A DNA stretch of 64,000 nucleotides from Calliopum simillimum (GCA_951812925.1 OX638368.1:125449309-125513308); one strand, 5' to 3'. Shown: positions 11,482 through 23,169, counted from the first letter of the stretch. A program made the numbers and translations. Notes: generated by a model from the sequence alone, not told the origin.

Positions 11482-12210
11482 ACACGGAGAAAAATACGCA
11501 TCATCGAAAAATTAAAGTACAATAATCAACACTAAATTTCAAGTATAATTTACCTTACGTCTGAACTATTTGATGGATCCCTAACGTCATATTTACAAAT
11601 AAAATGTAGTTAAATAATAAAGGAATATTTACTTTAAATTTCGTAAATTTGACTTTATGTAGAGTAATTTATACTTTCAGAAAAAAAATGTATGACCATT
11701 TCGAATTTATAATTCTACAATATTCAAAATAACTTTATTTTCTTCGCGCACAAAAATGAGTGTCATAATTGTCACCTTACTCGAGTAAGGTTAATATCAT
11801 AAAAATATAAAATCATTTTGACTTTTATAATTTTAGTAACAATTTCTATTTTTGGACAGACATTTTCTTTATATACAAATTTTTTTGCATCTACATAACA
11901 TGCGTAAGTAGTGCAGAGGATATGTACCTGACTATCATACGGAAGGGCTAGGGTTTGTACCCCAGCGCCGGTCAGCTAATTTTTTCTTTTGTTTGTTTTT
12001 TATTTTTTTTTTTTTTTTTTGTTTGAACTATGCAGTAAGGTAAATATCACGCCAATTTTTTCATAAAAATTACTAGCAAACATACATTCTGAATTGGCTA
12101 AAAAAGTAAGATGAAATTTATTTCGGTGTAAAGTTGTCACTTTTCTGACTTGAAATTCTGGTAAAAATTATGAGAAATAAAGTAGCAAGTACTATTTTTT
12201 TTCTTCGTGT
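11482..12210. mobile_element. Candidate non-autonomous element with ACACGGAGAAAAA-type inverted ends
   Basis: The left end ACACGGAGAAAAAT (11482) is matched by the right end ATTTTTTTTCTTCGTGT (to 12210), which is ACACGAAGAAAAA in reverse. The interior is non-coding. Near 11915-11975 it contains a tRNA-like stretch with a B-box-like GGGTTTGTACCCC, possibly an inserted SINE or decayed tRNA gene. No clear target duplication was found, so boundaries are provisional. Confidence 0.35.
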
Positions 12211-13895
12211 AGTATTTATGAACTAAGTTTTTAATAATTTACTTGAAATGCAGTGTAGGGTATTTATACGTAGTTTTTGGCCAGGCCAAAGATATCACCC
12301 TTACTAGTTGTTTTTGCTTTAGATCTAATGTGCATAAGTAGTGTGTTTATTTGCATGAAAAAAAAATAAATAAAATTAGTATTAAGTCATCGCCTGAGAA
12401 AACGGATGGCGTATAAGAAAATTGTTGATTTTCATGTATTCACAAGAAATTAGTTCAGGTTCAGTTCAGTTGCGATTCGGATCAGGCTTGAATGAAAATT
12501 ATCAGAAATGAGGTATGTATTCCAAGAAAAAAAGCTGGCGTAATCGATATTGGTTCAAGAACTCTATACGACAACTTTAAAGCTAAAATTCCTTTGTTCG
12601 AAGTTGTAATTTTTCAGAACTTTAATATGATGGAAAACACCGAGTAAAAACTTTTCCTATAATTTTTATATTAAAAAAAATAATTTCGCGAGACGCCCGC
12701 TAACACCCTAAAGCCGCATACTAAAGATTTGGTGATTTAGCGCCATATCAAACGCCGAAACAAAATTACTATAATGTTGGTTTGCTCATTTTAAACTGAG
12801 ATTAGAAACAAACTTTTCTATTAAAATTACTTTTCTGCGCTTTTGCAAATTGTCGAGTCCAAAGGGAAAGCATACATCCACGCGTCAAAATGCATGCAAA
12901 TATCCCTATGCAGAAAGGAAACAATATCCTTTATGTTAATATATGAGAAACCTAAATGTTTCCATGCATACATAATATTATGCAAGAAGAGTTCCTGTCA
13001 CTGAAATATAAATTTAATCACTCCTTTGCACAAGTTGACCATCACACAGCTGAATCATTTTTTATGCGGTTAACAAAGTTCAATCCAATGGTTTGTCTGT
13101 CCTCATTCGGTATTCTCAATAAAATTGCTATGCACCGATGCCTTGTCAAATGATGATTATTGATCGTGCAAGAGTTGATCTACCACCAACCACATTGCTA
13201 TACATTCATTGTATTGACATTTATTTGACAAGTTTGAAGATAAATTTTACAGCTGTTGGCTTGTTGACATTTAAAAATTTAAAATTTTATAGAGGTACCC
13301 CTAATATATCGTTTATAAATAAATAAAATAATAGTTAGATTTTTAACAATCAATTTCATACATAAGATGATCAAGAAGGAATGCAAAAAAATTGCAAAGG
13401 AATTTATTGGGCACGTGACCACCACACTCTCGACTTTGGAAAATGCACCAGCTGCAATAATCACCATACCATACAAACTACATGTACATAGATGAACTTA
13501 CCATAGTATAGCTTCCGACATGGTACCTACTGTATCAATTATCTTCAATTTCTTTTGTACCTTTTCAATTTCTAATGTTTTGCCATCCAAAGACTATCAA
13601 CTAAATAGCTGAGTGGATGTTTTCTCATTCCTCTAGCTGGCAGTGAGTTTCGTTTAGTTTTGTACTTAAAATTTCCTTGTCGACCATATGGTCCGATTTG
13701 ATGGAATAGAGAGAAAAATATGTATTTGGAGAACACTGAACGGCACACGATCGTAATCGTTTTTTTTTTCTTTAATTTTGCCAAATTATTTTGTAATTTT
13801 CTTGGGTGATTATTATAGAAACTAAGATTCAAAGTATACAAACAAATGAATAACTTTAAGACATATACTATACTATATCCCATTCAATACATTCT
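12211..13895. other. Intergenic DNA, nothing recognised
   Basis: Only short open frames without family resemblance. No splice-consistent exon set was found on either strand. Confidence 0.4.
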
Positions 13896-13899
13896 TTTG

Positions 13900-14860
13900 C
13901 TACCCTAATACATACATTTTGCCAATCTTTTACTTAACTTATGTATACTTTCGCAACAAAATGTTTTATCTTTGTCTTAAAAAAAACGCTGAATCCTTAA
14001 CTTCTTCATCAATGAAAATTTCTTCCCACCAATATTTTTTTTTTCAAGCTTGGGTACAGGTTATAATCGCTGGGAGCTAGGTCAGAACTGTAAGGTTGTT
14101 GTACCAAAATTACGAAGCCCATCTTCTGCAAGGCGGGCATCGCGATACGGCTATTGTGAACAGGTGGGTTCTTGTTGAAAAGGAGAACACTTTAACTCAA
14201 TTTTCCACTTTTTTCTTTCTGACGGCTTCCTTGAACTGTTCAAGATTGAAGCGTAGTGTTCTCCGGTTATGGAGACACCTTAAACTTCTTAGATGGAGGT
14301 GAGTCTTTATGTGCAACCGCGTATACTCTTGTTCGGACTCAGGTTCATAACGATGAACCCAAGTTTTGTCCCCAGTAACAAATCGAGCCAATACTCTATC
14401 TTTGTCTTCACTTCAGAGGTCCAAAACTCGGAAGAATACTTCAAGCGCTATTTTCTTTTAGGCTTCGTGAGCATTCTCGGCACCTTCCTTGCGCTGACTT
14501 TAGTCGCGCTAAGGTTAACGTCAAGAATTTTAAAAATTTTTGTATCTGATACTCCAACAATTTCTGCGAGCTGCACTTCCTTTAGTCGATTATCTTCCAA
14601 TATTAATGTTTAGACTTTTTGAATGAATTCCGGAGTGTTTACCTCGATCAGTCGGTCGTTTTTAAGTAAGTCAGTGCCTTACTTAAAGAGGTTACGCTAC
14701 TTGTAACCCATAGTTTTATTTGGATAAGAGGCCTGGTAAGCGAATGCCATCTCTTTTAGTATGGTTTGCACTGAGTTTCCTTGCATGGTTAGTAAATTTA
14801 TAACAGCACGGTACTCGATTTACTCCAAAATTGGGAATTTATTTAAGATTGACTTGTTTG
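13900..14860 (-). pseudogene. Degenerate mariner (DD34D) transposase remnant
   Basis: Reading the minus strand from about 14840 down, mariner landmarks appear in order, broken by stops and shifts. These are an N-terminal EYRAVINLLTMQGNSVQTIL-like segment, a helix-turn-helix (LKEVQLAEIVGVSDTKIFKI), SARKVPRML, then VTGDKTWVHRYEPES (first catalytic D). A VLLFNKNPPVHNSRIA relic follows, where the second catalytic aspartate position has decayed. The last landmarks are YSSDLAPSDYNLYPSLK (third D) and a C-terminal block near 13930. About 100 residues between the first and second aspartates are compressed or deleted. Inverted ends were not identified. It is an old, dead copy. Confidence 0.75.
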
Positions 14861-14867
14861 ATCGACG

Positions 14868-14953
14868 ATATATCATCGATTGAAGTAAAGGTATTCAAAT
14901 TTAATGTAGTCCTTTACATGGACTTTCGATACCTTCGCTTCAATAGATGATAT
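14868..14953. repeat. Short hairpin
   Basis: GATATATCATCGATTGAAG, then AAAGGTATT-like sequence, is answered by AATACCTTCG-like sequence and CTTCAATAGATGATATC. This forms an imperfect stem of about 30 bp around a short loop at the edge of the mariner relic. It is probably a miniature inverted-repeat element. Confidence 0.5.
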
Positions 14954-15042
14954 CTTAGAAAGTAATGATCCAAATGAAATAGTTAAAGTTATGGTTTAAG
15001 GAGGAAACTTAGGGCTATTCGATGCAGTTGGCAGTTCCTGGA

Positions 15043-15694
15043 CGAACTTACGCCATATGTATGTATGTATTCTCCTTTAACTCCTAAGAGGAGCATAGAA
15101 CCAATATGAAATCTCTCCATTTGTCACGATCCCTTGCGATGACTTTGATCTCTTGCCACGATTTTCCCGATTCTTGGATTTCCTTTTCCAACGACCTTTT
15201 CCAGTTGGTTTTGGGTCTACCACGTCCTCTACTGCCTTGTGGATTCCACTCAAGGGCCTGGCGACAAACTTCGCTGTGTGGTTTCCGGAGAGTGTGACCA
15301 ATCCATCCCCATTTGCGCAGCTTGATCTCGTTTGCTATAGCCTTCTGTTTGCATTTTTGATGTAGCTCGGCATTTGATATAGTGCGAGGCCACCAAACCT
15401 TAAGTATACGCCTTAAGCATTTGTTGACGAATACTTGCGGCTTGTTTGTTAGTTGTTCAGTAACAAGCCATGTTTCGCACCCATATAACAAAACTGATTT
15501 CACATTCGAATCAAAAATGCGCACTCTCGTTTTGGTGGATATAACGGATGAAGACCATATTTTGTTCAGTTGAGCAAACGCGCCTTTTGCTTTTGCTATT
15601 CTTGAGTTGATATCCTCTTTTGCTCCACCATCCATGGAGATAATGCTGCCTAGATACGTGAAGCTATCGACGTTTCCGAACTTACGCCATATGT
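15043..15694 (-). mobile_element. 5'-truncated LINE, copy 1, with 18-bp target duplication
   Basis: The direct repeat CGAACTTACGCCATATGT at 15043-15060 and 15677-15694 brackets a minus-strand insert (15061-15676). The insert carries the last part of a non-LTR reverse transcriptase, with YLGSIISMDGGAKEDIN, LLYGCETW, NKCLRRILKVWW, RKWGWIGHTLRK and RGRGRPKTNWKRS. These are typical of the C-terminal region of RTE/CR1-like LINEs. The 3' end (low coordinate) has a short tetranucleotide (ATAC/GTAT)n tail. It is almost identical to 40222-40812, so both are recent. The reading frame is open through the fragment, but the endonuclease and most of the polymerase are missing, so it cannot act alone. It inserted next to or into an older RNase H-type LINE (15700-16625). 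Confidence 0.9.
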
Positions 15695-15699
15695 GCTGA

Positions 15700-16625
15700 G
15701 TAAATAATAATAAAAATATCACAGGAAATGAAAAGGCAGATGAATTAACTAGGAAAGGGTCATTGATGCTCGCAGAGCATATTGACGACAGCGTCAAACC
15801 ACCAATGTCGTATTATTCAAGAAAATTTCAGACGAAACGGTACTAACCTTAGCAGATGGGGAAGATCGACTATCAATTAAAATTAAGTTCAGTTAATTGC
15901 TTCTTAAGTGCAATAAAATAGAACTAAAATCATTTATAGCAGTGTGGGGACTGTGACCCAGAAGAGGACAGTCAGCATTATCTTTGCAAGTGTCCTGTGC
16001 TTGCAAAAACAAGATTTAAAATATTTGGCTCCTCCTTTTTTCAGGATATGCGAGAACTTGCAGATATTGACCGGTCTAAAATCCTTAAGTACATTAAGGC
16101 TTCTGAATGCGACTAGAAAACGAGAATCGCAGCACAACAATCGGTGTCTTAGCTAAATTATTATTATGAACATATATGGGCACTTCTCAGGAACCTTTTA
16201 CTCACGATATTTCGATAATTAAAAATTCAATTACACTTTTCAAATGTGACCTCTGAATTGGCGCGAATTCCATATATTTCTGCAAAAAAATTTAATCCAC
16301 ATACTTGTTAATGTTTGAACAATATGTGCGCGGGCCAAAATTCACAAAAAGTCATTACTATTACTGAATTAATACCATGCACGTTACGCGTTTGATATCA
16401 AAACATGACGACAACTATAGGTTAAAAGTTTCTGAGAAATGCCCATATACTATAAAATAAGAATACCTATTAGGTATTAAAGAATGAATTGTATATATTT
16501 TATTATATATATTAAGAGAAAGGATCCGGACCACTATCAAAAGGAGGGATCACAATGAACCTACAATATGGTCTAAGTGGAAATCGGCTTGTCTGCTGGC
16601 GGCGCCCTCATAGGCTAACCTTACC
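15700..16625 (+). pseudogene. Degenerate LINE with RNase H domain and cysteine-rich C-terminus
   Basis: About 15718-15840 reads ITGNEKADELTRKGSLMLAE, the GNExADELArkG signature near the end of RNase H domains in I/jockey-like LINEs. It is followed by a stop. About 15940-16120 reads CGDCDPEEDSQHYLCKCPVL and then KTRFKIFGSSFF, the CxxC...H...C knuckle that closes such ORF2 proteins. 16545-16625 (GGATCACAATGAACCTACAA, then GGCGGCGCCCTCATAGGC) looks like the 3' untranslated end. Internal stops and a non-matching segment (16150-16540) show it is dead. Confidence 0.7.
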
Positions 16626-16639
16626 TACGCCATATATCT

Positions 16640-17035
16640 AAAAAAAGCGTTTTCTACACTTTAAAGCAAGGATAACTCGGATCTTAGACCTGATAGGAAA
16701 GAACTGTATGAAATTATCGACCCTGAAATTATTCAAAAGAAGTTACAGAGATAAAATTCAGATTAGTTTCCCCCAATTTGTTGCACTATATAAACAGAAA
16801 CAAGATTTTAAGAACAATTTGCACAGATTTTATGTGAATGTTAGCAAAGATGCAAAACTGTCTTCATTTAAATGACAGATACATATCGTTACCTTAATAC
16901 TACAACTAGCTTACTCCAATTTTCTAGTTTTAAGATAATTAAATTTTAAGATTTTTGAAAATTTGAATTAACACTGATTTTCGACTTTTCTTGTTTTGTT
17001 TTTTTCTTTTAACTACACAATGGCGAGTCATTTTG
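16640..17035. other. Intergenic, nothing recognised
   Basis: AT-rich spacer between the LINE remnant and the fold-back element. Confidence 0.4.
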
Positions 17036-17038
17036 AAA

Positions 17039-18030
17039 TAATAGCACAGGAAAATAAGACGAAAAAAGAGCTACTGTGCGAAAAAATTTCGAGTGGAAAT
17101 TTTTCAACGGAACTGTCTTTATTTATGCATGATACACAAACTGTGAAAAGTCCATTGCAAAGTCGTGTGCGCATAAAAAGTTATTAAGGCTCAAAGGTGG
17201 CTAAAATCAGTTTTTTGCAAATATCTCGCTAATGCTAACTTTTACAGAAAAATGTTGGTCTCCAATTTTATAGCACAGAAAATTTCCTGTGTACACATAG
17301 ATGTAACCATTTAGAAGATATTCCAAAAAAACCCTTAAAATGCCAAAAAACCGGTTTTTATTGAATATCTTCTATACGGTTACCTCTATGTGTACACATA
17401 TCGCTTATTTTTTGTAGATCTTGTAATTCTCTATAAATTTGGTCCCATTACTTTTTATCGTAGTACTTACCAATTCGCAGATATCCTTAAAAAACCAGTA
17501 ATTTCGAAGCCTTAACGGTTATTCAAGAATATTTTTAAGGTCATGAGCCGTTCGAAAAAAAGAAATTTTGTACGGTATATAGAAAATTAAATTATCTTTC
17601 AAACGGCATTTTAATTTTGTTTGTGCAACTTCTCATTGAAGAGTTATTGCAATTTAAAAAGTAAAATATTTTAATATGAACTCATAGGTAGTATTTCATA
17701 CCATAACTGTTAACAACTTTTTAAATTGGGTGATCTCCTAAACTAAAAGTCGTGCGCAAATACTTTTAACGTGCTTGTGTAGGAAATTTCCTGTGCTACA
17801 AAATTGGGGACCAACATTTTTCTGTAAAAGTTAGCATTAGCGAGATATTTGCAAAAACTGATTTTAGCGACCTTCGAGACTTAATAACTTTTTATGCGCA
17901 CACGACTTTGCAATGGACTTTTCACAGTTTGTGTATCATGCATAAATAAAGACAATTCCGGTGAAAAATTTCCACTGGGAATTTTTTCGCAGAAAATGTC
18001 TTATTTTCCTGGGCTATAAGTATTATCTCA
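17039..18030. repeat. Long fold-back element, arms about 260 bp
   Basis: The left arm (about 17039-17300) includes TTATGCATGATACACAAACT, CCATTGCAAAGTCGTGTGCG and AATATCTCGCTAATGCTAAC. The right arm (about 17770-18030) is its near-perfect reverse complement. Inside sits a second hairpin (about 17290-17402) built on TGTGTACACATAG. An arm fragment (AATAACTTTTTATACGCACA through AGCGAGATATTTGCAAAAA) recurs at 32100-32220. It is non-coding; transcription would give long double-stranded RNA. Confidence 0.8.
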
Positions 18031-18818
18031 TAAATATTGCAAAACTTAGGCTTTTTGTGAAATCCTTTCATACAAAATATTTAATTAGAAAAGCTTAAAC
18101 AACCTTGAGCGACCTGCTACTATTCGAATATGAAAGTTTTGGAGAGGGTGGATTTCTTTTTATAGTCATATATGAAAAAACTCAGCCTAAGTAACACTCA
18201 TGCAACAATTAGTCTCGTATTGGATATTTATGTTGAGGCCATCTGACGAGTACGTTTATGTGCACGTGTTCTTCTTACAATCGAATTCAAGGATGCACCA
18301 ATAATATTTATGTATGCTATATCGTGTCTTTTTTTCCCCAAAATGATAGCCAAAATCATTGGTACCTACACTCATGTCAAGCCATGTCACTCGGAACTCA
18401 AGTCGGAGTGGCTTTAACTCTTTCAATTTGTCCTGTGATGCTCAATTGATCGGCGCGCGCGCGCGTATTTTTTTTTTTCTTTTTCTTTTTATTGTTTTAC
18501 TTTTTTTATATTAATTGTAAATAGACCTATGTATGTTTATATGCTTGTATAGAGTATGTTCTCGATAACCTACCAGTTACCAAATTATATTCGTATCCCT
18601 GTTGCCCAGAAATAATGCTCTTTTAAGAGGTTTCCTGCTTTGCTGTTGTTGTTGTTGTTGTTGTTGTCGATTTTGTGTTTCTTGTCCTTTTTGTCTTTCC
18701 TATACTACATACCACTCCAAGGAAACTGTAACAGCAGCTCTAAGTGAAGATTTTTTTCCTTCCTTATTCCTGTTTTTATTCTGGTGTCTGTTGTTTTTGT
18801 TGTTGTTGATATTATTAG
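18031..18818. other. Intergenic with microsatellites
   Basis: A (CG)n run lies at about 18442-18455 and a (TTG)n run at about 18640-18666. A second GTT-rich stretch lies near 18790-18810. No gene was recognised. Confidence 0.5.
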
Positions 18819-18932
18819 TGGATGCGGCAAAAGGATACCCAATTTCAAGTCAAAGTAGCACCAGATGACGGCGTGCGCCTTCGTTTTGAGCCATATGTTC
18901 AATTTGGCTTGAGTCCTGCGCAGAACTGTTAA
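18819..18932 (+). CDS. Possible terminal exon or gene fragment
   Basis: After an acceptor-like TTGATATTATTAG (AG at 18817-18818), a frame runs through ATG at 18822 to TAA at 18932. It contains QFQVKVAPDDGVRLRFEP and ends in SPAQNC. The composition is protein-like, unlike the surrounding repeats. No upstream exon or family was recognised. It may be the last exon of a gene with distant exons, a retro-copied fragment, or chance. Confidence 0.25.
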   Translation, partial: WMRQKDTQFQVKVAPDDGVRLRFEPYVQFGLSPAQNC

Positions 18933-18939
18933 GGAATTC

Positions 18940-19559
18940 AAAAGTTTTTTTTTTTTTATTTAACGCAACAAAAGTAATGCCTTTTAACAGTTGGTGCAAT
19001 GAATTAAACCGTTTGATACATAAAACTTAAACATTGTAATAAAGATTAACCGTTGCTTTACTATAAAGCGATTAACAGTTGCTATCATAGTAAACTATCA
19101 TAATATGAATTTAAAACGGATTTTTAATAAGAAAACTTCTATTTTGTGAAAACAAAAGTTTCGTCCCGATTGCTCCAAATAATTTTAAAATATACTTAAA
19201 ACCCTATGCAAATTTTGGTACTTAGATCTTTAGGAGAACGCCACAATTTCACTCCTAGACAAGAGTTATAAGTTTAAATGGAGTAACGATATTTCCGTAA
19301 AACCTCCAAGCAATAGATTTTTCTCAAAATCATCCGAAAAACATGCAAGCGCATAATATCTGAATCGATGATTGTTAAAACCTCACATGTTTCATAGTTT
19401 TGTTATGGTCTTGGTCTTGAAATTATATATATCAGCGTCTTGCTCATTGATCTTGCTTATTTTTCAACTCAGCACCAAGATGGCCTGGAACATAATTAAA
19501 AAGCGTCTTTTTTTTGTACTATTACCTTGGGATGTCTCAAAATCCTGTCGTGTTAGAGA
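18940..19559. other. Intergenic, nothing recognised
   Basis: AT-rich. A motif GAATCGATGATTGTTAAAAC at about 19361 recurs inside intron 1 of the helicase gene (about 54565). This suggests another short dispersed repeat. Confidence 0.4.
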
Positions 19560-19567
19560 GATTCTGC

Positions 19568-19939
19568 TAGTGATGAGCAAATCAAGACCAAGACCATAGT
19601 AGTCTTGGTCTTGTTCTTGCACATTGAGTCTTGGTCTTGGTTTTGATATTGAGTCTTGGTCTTGGTCTTAAGTCTTTCTAAAGATTGTTGAGCATTCAAA
19701 ATTTCCAAACCTTATTTTTACAAAGCAGTTGGGTTTTTAAGATGCCAAATTTCAAATTTAGATATGATTTTATGCTTGAAAGGGACATGACACAACTATT
19801 AACTTTAAAATCGCAAGACTAAAAAGCAGCCTTAGTCTTGATAATCATTGCAATGATATCAGAGTCTTGGTCTTGGTCTCGGTCATGCAAAATCACCAAG
19901 ACCAAGAATCAAGTCCGAGACTAATTTTGCTCGTCACTA
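19568..19939. mobile_element. hAT-like miniature element with 8-bp target duplication
   Basis: The ends TAGTGATGAGCAAA and TTTGCTCGTCACTA are inverted. The flanks are the 8-bp direct repeat GATTCTGC (19560-19567 and 19940-19947). An 8-bp duplication with TAGTGRTGRGC-like ends is typical of hAT elements. The interior is dominated by TCTTGGTCTTGG / CCAAGACCAAGA motifs and has no transposase. A second partial copy lies at 24010-24250. Confidence 0.85.
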
Positions 19940-19947
19940 GATTCTGC

Positions 19948-20873
19948 GGCCAGATTGGCAATAAGCACACTGAAATCTATGGGAATCGCCTTTCTAAACT
20001 AAGAAAGTTATATGTCGGTATGATGTGTTCTTACATACATTCAGAAGGTATTCCCATTAAAGGGAGAGGAAAAGGTTTCATTTTAATCCCTCTTGGAGCT
20101 TAACATTTATTAACTTTATCATACCAATGTAAAGCATTATACCAAATCTTGTAATTTGAATCAAATACTTACTTTCAGAAATATGACGCATTGTTTTTTC
20201 AGGGCATATTATCGCCCATTATCCAAATAAATATTATTTTTTCCAGTGCCCATTACAAATGAGTCTAACTTCATTTATCAGAGATATGTTGAGTTAGCTT
20301 TAGGTGAGTGCGAAAAAACTAAAAAAACTAAAACCAACAAACAAAAACAAAACTAGTAATCCGAGTCCGGCACCAGAAGCTTGTCTGGATTTTGAGATAT
20401 CCTAAGCAAAAACTGTGAAGAATACGCTGTTTTTTTTTGCACTTTTTCTCAAAAACGGCCACACGCACGTTTTTATGAAAAATGGGGTATCGTACCTGAA
20501 GGTCTCAGGATACCAATTCAGAAGAAAACGCGCGGGAGGTATCACTTAAAATTAAAACCACACGGATTGCGAAACAGGCCTGAATGTAAGCATTCTAATC
20601 AAGCTCTGTTTATGCGCATGGCAGGTTTATAGAATTTATATGGTGGCAGCACTTCCATCCAAGTGCTTTAAACTAATTCATATTGTGTTGTAAAATAAAA
20701 GATTAAAACTAACACCAAATAAAGATTAGCATTAATGTTCTGATAGCAAAATGATTAAGATTATTTAGCAAATAACTTGAGTACACTTGACCAAAGGAAT
20801 TTAGTGTTATAGTTGCTATTAGCGCATACATTGGTTTTTTGAGAACTCGTGAGTGTTTTTTTAAAGCCTGAAC
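19948..20873. other. Upstream region of the secreted-protein gene, with repeat fragments
   Basis: 20320-20480 is a copy of the dispersed repeat seen at 2140 and 3040 (AATCCGAGTCCGGCACCAGA). 20545-20600 (CCACACGGATTGCGAAACAGGCC) reappears in reverse at about 60940. No promoter motif was clear. Confidence 0.45.
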
Positions 20874-21976
20874 ATGCGCCTACTTACATTTATACTTATA
20901 TCCTGCGTATTTTATGTGAGCAAACAAAACTGTCCTATTAATTTAAAAACTGCCGACTACAAAACATTTTCTTTTTAATCTTAATCTTTCAGCATACTCA
21001 CGCAGCCAATGAAATATCCGAAATCTTGAATAGTGCAACGGATCTTACTTCCGAGGAGCAAAATGTATTGCGTCCACTTTTTGATAGTTTACAATCAACG
21101 TATGACTACATATTAAGTGAAGCTCCGCAGGATGTCACTGATGCAGAACTCATTGCTGTATTTGAGGCAACTCGTCTGGAAATTGAAGAGCATTTACCCA
21201 AGTTTGACGCTATAGTGTCACCCACAGATTATGACACCCAATTACCAACTGTTGAGGAATTAATAGGCAAACCGGATACAGCTAAATGGACAGAGGAACA
21301 ACGAAATGAACTTCTCGATGTGCAGGCCATACTGCAGGATGCCATCAATGACGCTCAGGGAAACATTAATAAAATTGTTGCCAGATCACTGCAACTGGAA
21401 ACAACTCTACTAACGATAAATAAACATAAAATACTTGAATTGATTTATAGAGCACTGAGTCTATTCTATGGCGTAGCATCACGTGCTGGTCGAGCCGCTT
21501 ACTGCACCTACTCACAAATACCACAATTGAATACTTCACTTCATAATATCTACGGTGGAATTGACTGTTATACCTATACGAGCAGTTTGATTGTTCGCAT
21601 TCAAAATCAGACCGTCACATCAGTTAAAACCATACGCAAAAATGTTTTCGATTTGGCTGAGATCTATAAGAAATTCGCAGCGAAGAACTCTCTTTTTGGT
21701 AAAATATTATATGTGATACTCAATGTAACTAAAATTGCTAGAGACATCCTCGAGACCTATTCAGTGGCTATACAGGGAATCAACGCTTTAGAAGGAGAAC
21801 TACCTGGAGCTATTTCAAAATCAGTTGCTTGTGGTACTAATTTTGTAACAACAGTACCCGAAATGGTTGAAACCCTCAGCACCTTAGCTACTTGCATTCT
21901 TTTTGTGGATGATACCACCAACGATTATGAATTTATGCGGCCGGAAGGGGAACGCGAATTAAATGCGATTAGATAA
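20874..21976 (+). CDS. Secreted helical protein of unknown function, 2 exons
   Basis: Exon 1 is 20874-20915 (MRLLTFILISCVFY, the core of a signal peptide; donor GTGAGC). Exon 2 is 20993-21976 (acceptor TTAATCTTTCAG). The phase-0 junction gives HTHAANEISEILNSATDL onward, about 341 residues in all. The start is set by the signal peptide exon; the apparent single-exon start at 21026 is a TTG codon. The mature protein is acidic and helix-rich, with few cysteines (including TYCTYS-like, IDCYTY, SVACGT, ATCILF). The exon architecture (short signal-peptide exon, one long exon) matches the 3.5-kb gene, so it may be a distant TsetseEP-like relative. I did not recognise a domain. A polyadenylation signal AATAAA lies at 22115-22120. 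Confidence 0.8.
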
Positions 21977-22120
21977 GATACTGTGAGACTTTTAAAGATA
22001 TTTGATAGAGGTATTAATGGTATAACTAAAGTTGGTAATGATAAGAGCTTAACTTTTATTTAAAAATATTAGAAAATATTATCGTGTAGATTGTTTGGAA
22101 AAGATAAAGAATGAAATAAA

Positions 22121-23165
22121 TACATGCACTGGAGGAGTTTTTTCTTAGAGTACTTTTTTAATGGTTTTAAAATATTGAATTTAACCTATGACTAACCTCT
22201 CTACTAACTGAGGATTAACATATGTATCCATACATAACATGTATAATATCATGTAAAAACCATGTAGTTAATCAGACTATTGCTTGACTAGTTTTTGACT
22301 ACTTCCAAACATAACTAGTACTAGTTCTACAACTTACGAATTTCCATATAATGAACTGACGATTCTTCAATGTTGATGTCCTACGAATCGTCAATTGTAT
22401 TCATCTGCATTACCTTTTTGCTAGTCGAGAGACAATTGTCTCCTTCTGGATTACCTATTCACCAGTCGGGAGACAATTGAAAATTTTGAGAGTTTCAAAA
22501 CTCAAATTTAAGTATCTAAAAATTGAGCGATGTAAGTAGCAGAAGAATGAGCGAGCAATCAAGGATTAGCTAAAATTAGCTAATGCGCAATTTAAATGGC
22601 GAATGAATAATTTACAATTTTTTCAAATAATCAATAAATTAACACACGGTATTGATATTTTAATAAAGTTTTTGCTTTAAAGTAGCGTATTAACACGTTA
22701 ATTTATTAAAAAAACGGAACACCGAAAAACGTGACTGTTCGCACATATTAGTCTCTCGTGAATCTTCATTTTCTCAATTAGCGGTACTTCTCAGTTAATA
22801 AGAGAGCAAATCAAGACAAACAATAACATGAAAACTTTGTATTCTTTCCTTGTTTTGTCGACTGACGATTTATGCACTACATGGGAACTAGAACCACGCT
22901 AGTACCTTTTTGGATGGTTGCCGAATTAGGGACTCTTTGGGACTAGACCCAAATTTAACTGCAGAGAAGGTATAAAAAAATATCCTCTAAAGTTGCCATC
23001 AAGGCATTGGAAAACAGGATCAAAGATTCCCATATACATACATGCATAGATAAAAACAACAACAAGAAATTGCATAAATCAATGGAGCGAAAATTGTTCT
23101 TATTGTGGTCTTCCCCTTTTTTCCAAAAAAAAAAAAAAAAACCTTTTCATTGCACTCTGTCGATG
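22121..23165. other. Intergenic, repeat-like, no gene
   Basis: It contains GAGACAATTGTCTCC-type palindromic motifs (about 22430 and 22460) that resemble a stretch near 43820-43870. No coding feature. Confidence 0.4.
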
Positions 23166-23169
23166 TGGT

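Noticed and set aside
18602..18868. Cysteine-run open frame at the (TTG)n microsatellite
   Set aside because: The run of Cys is a translated trinucleotide repeat, with no protein context around it.
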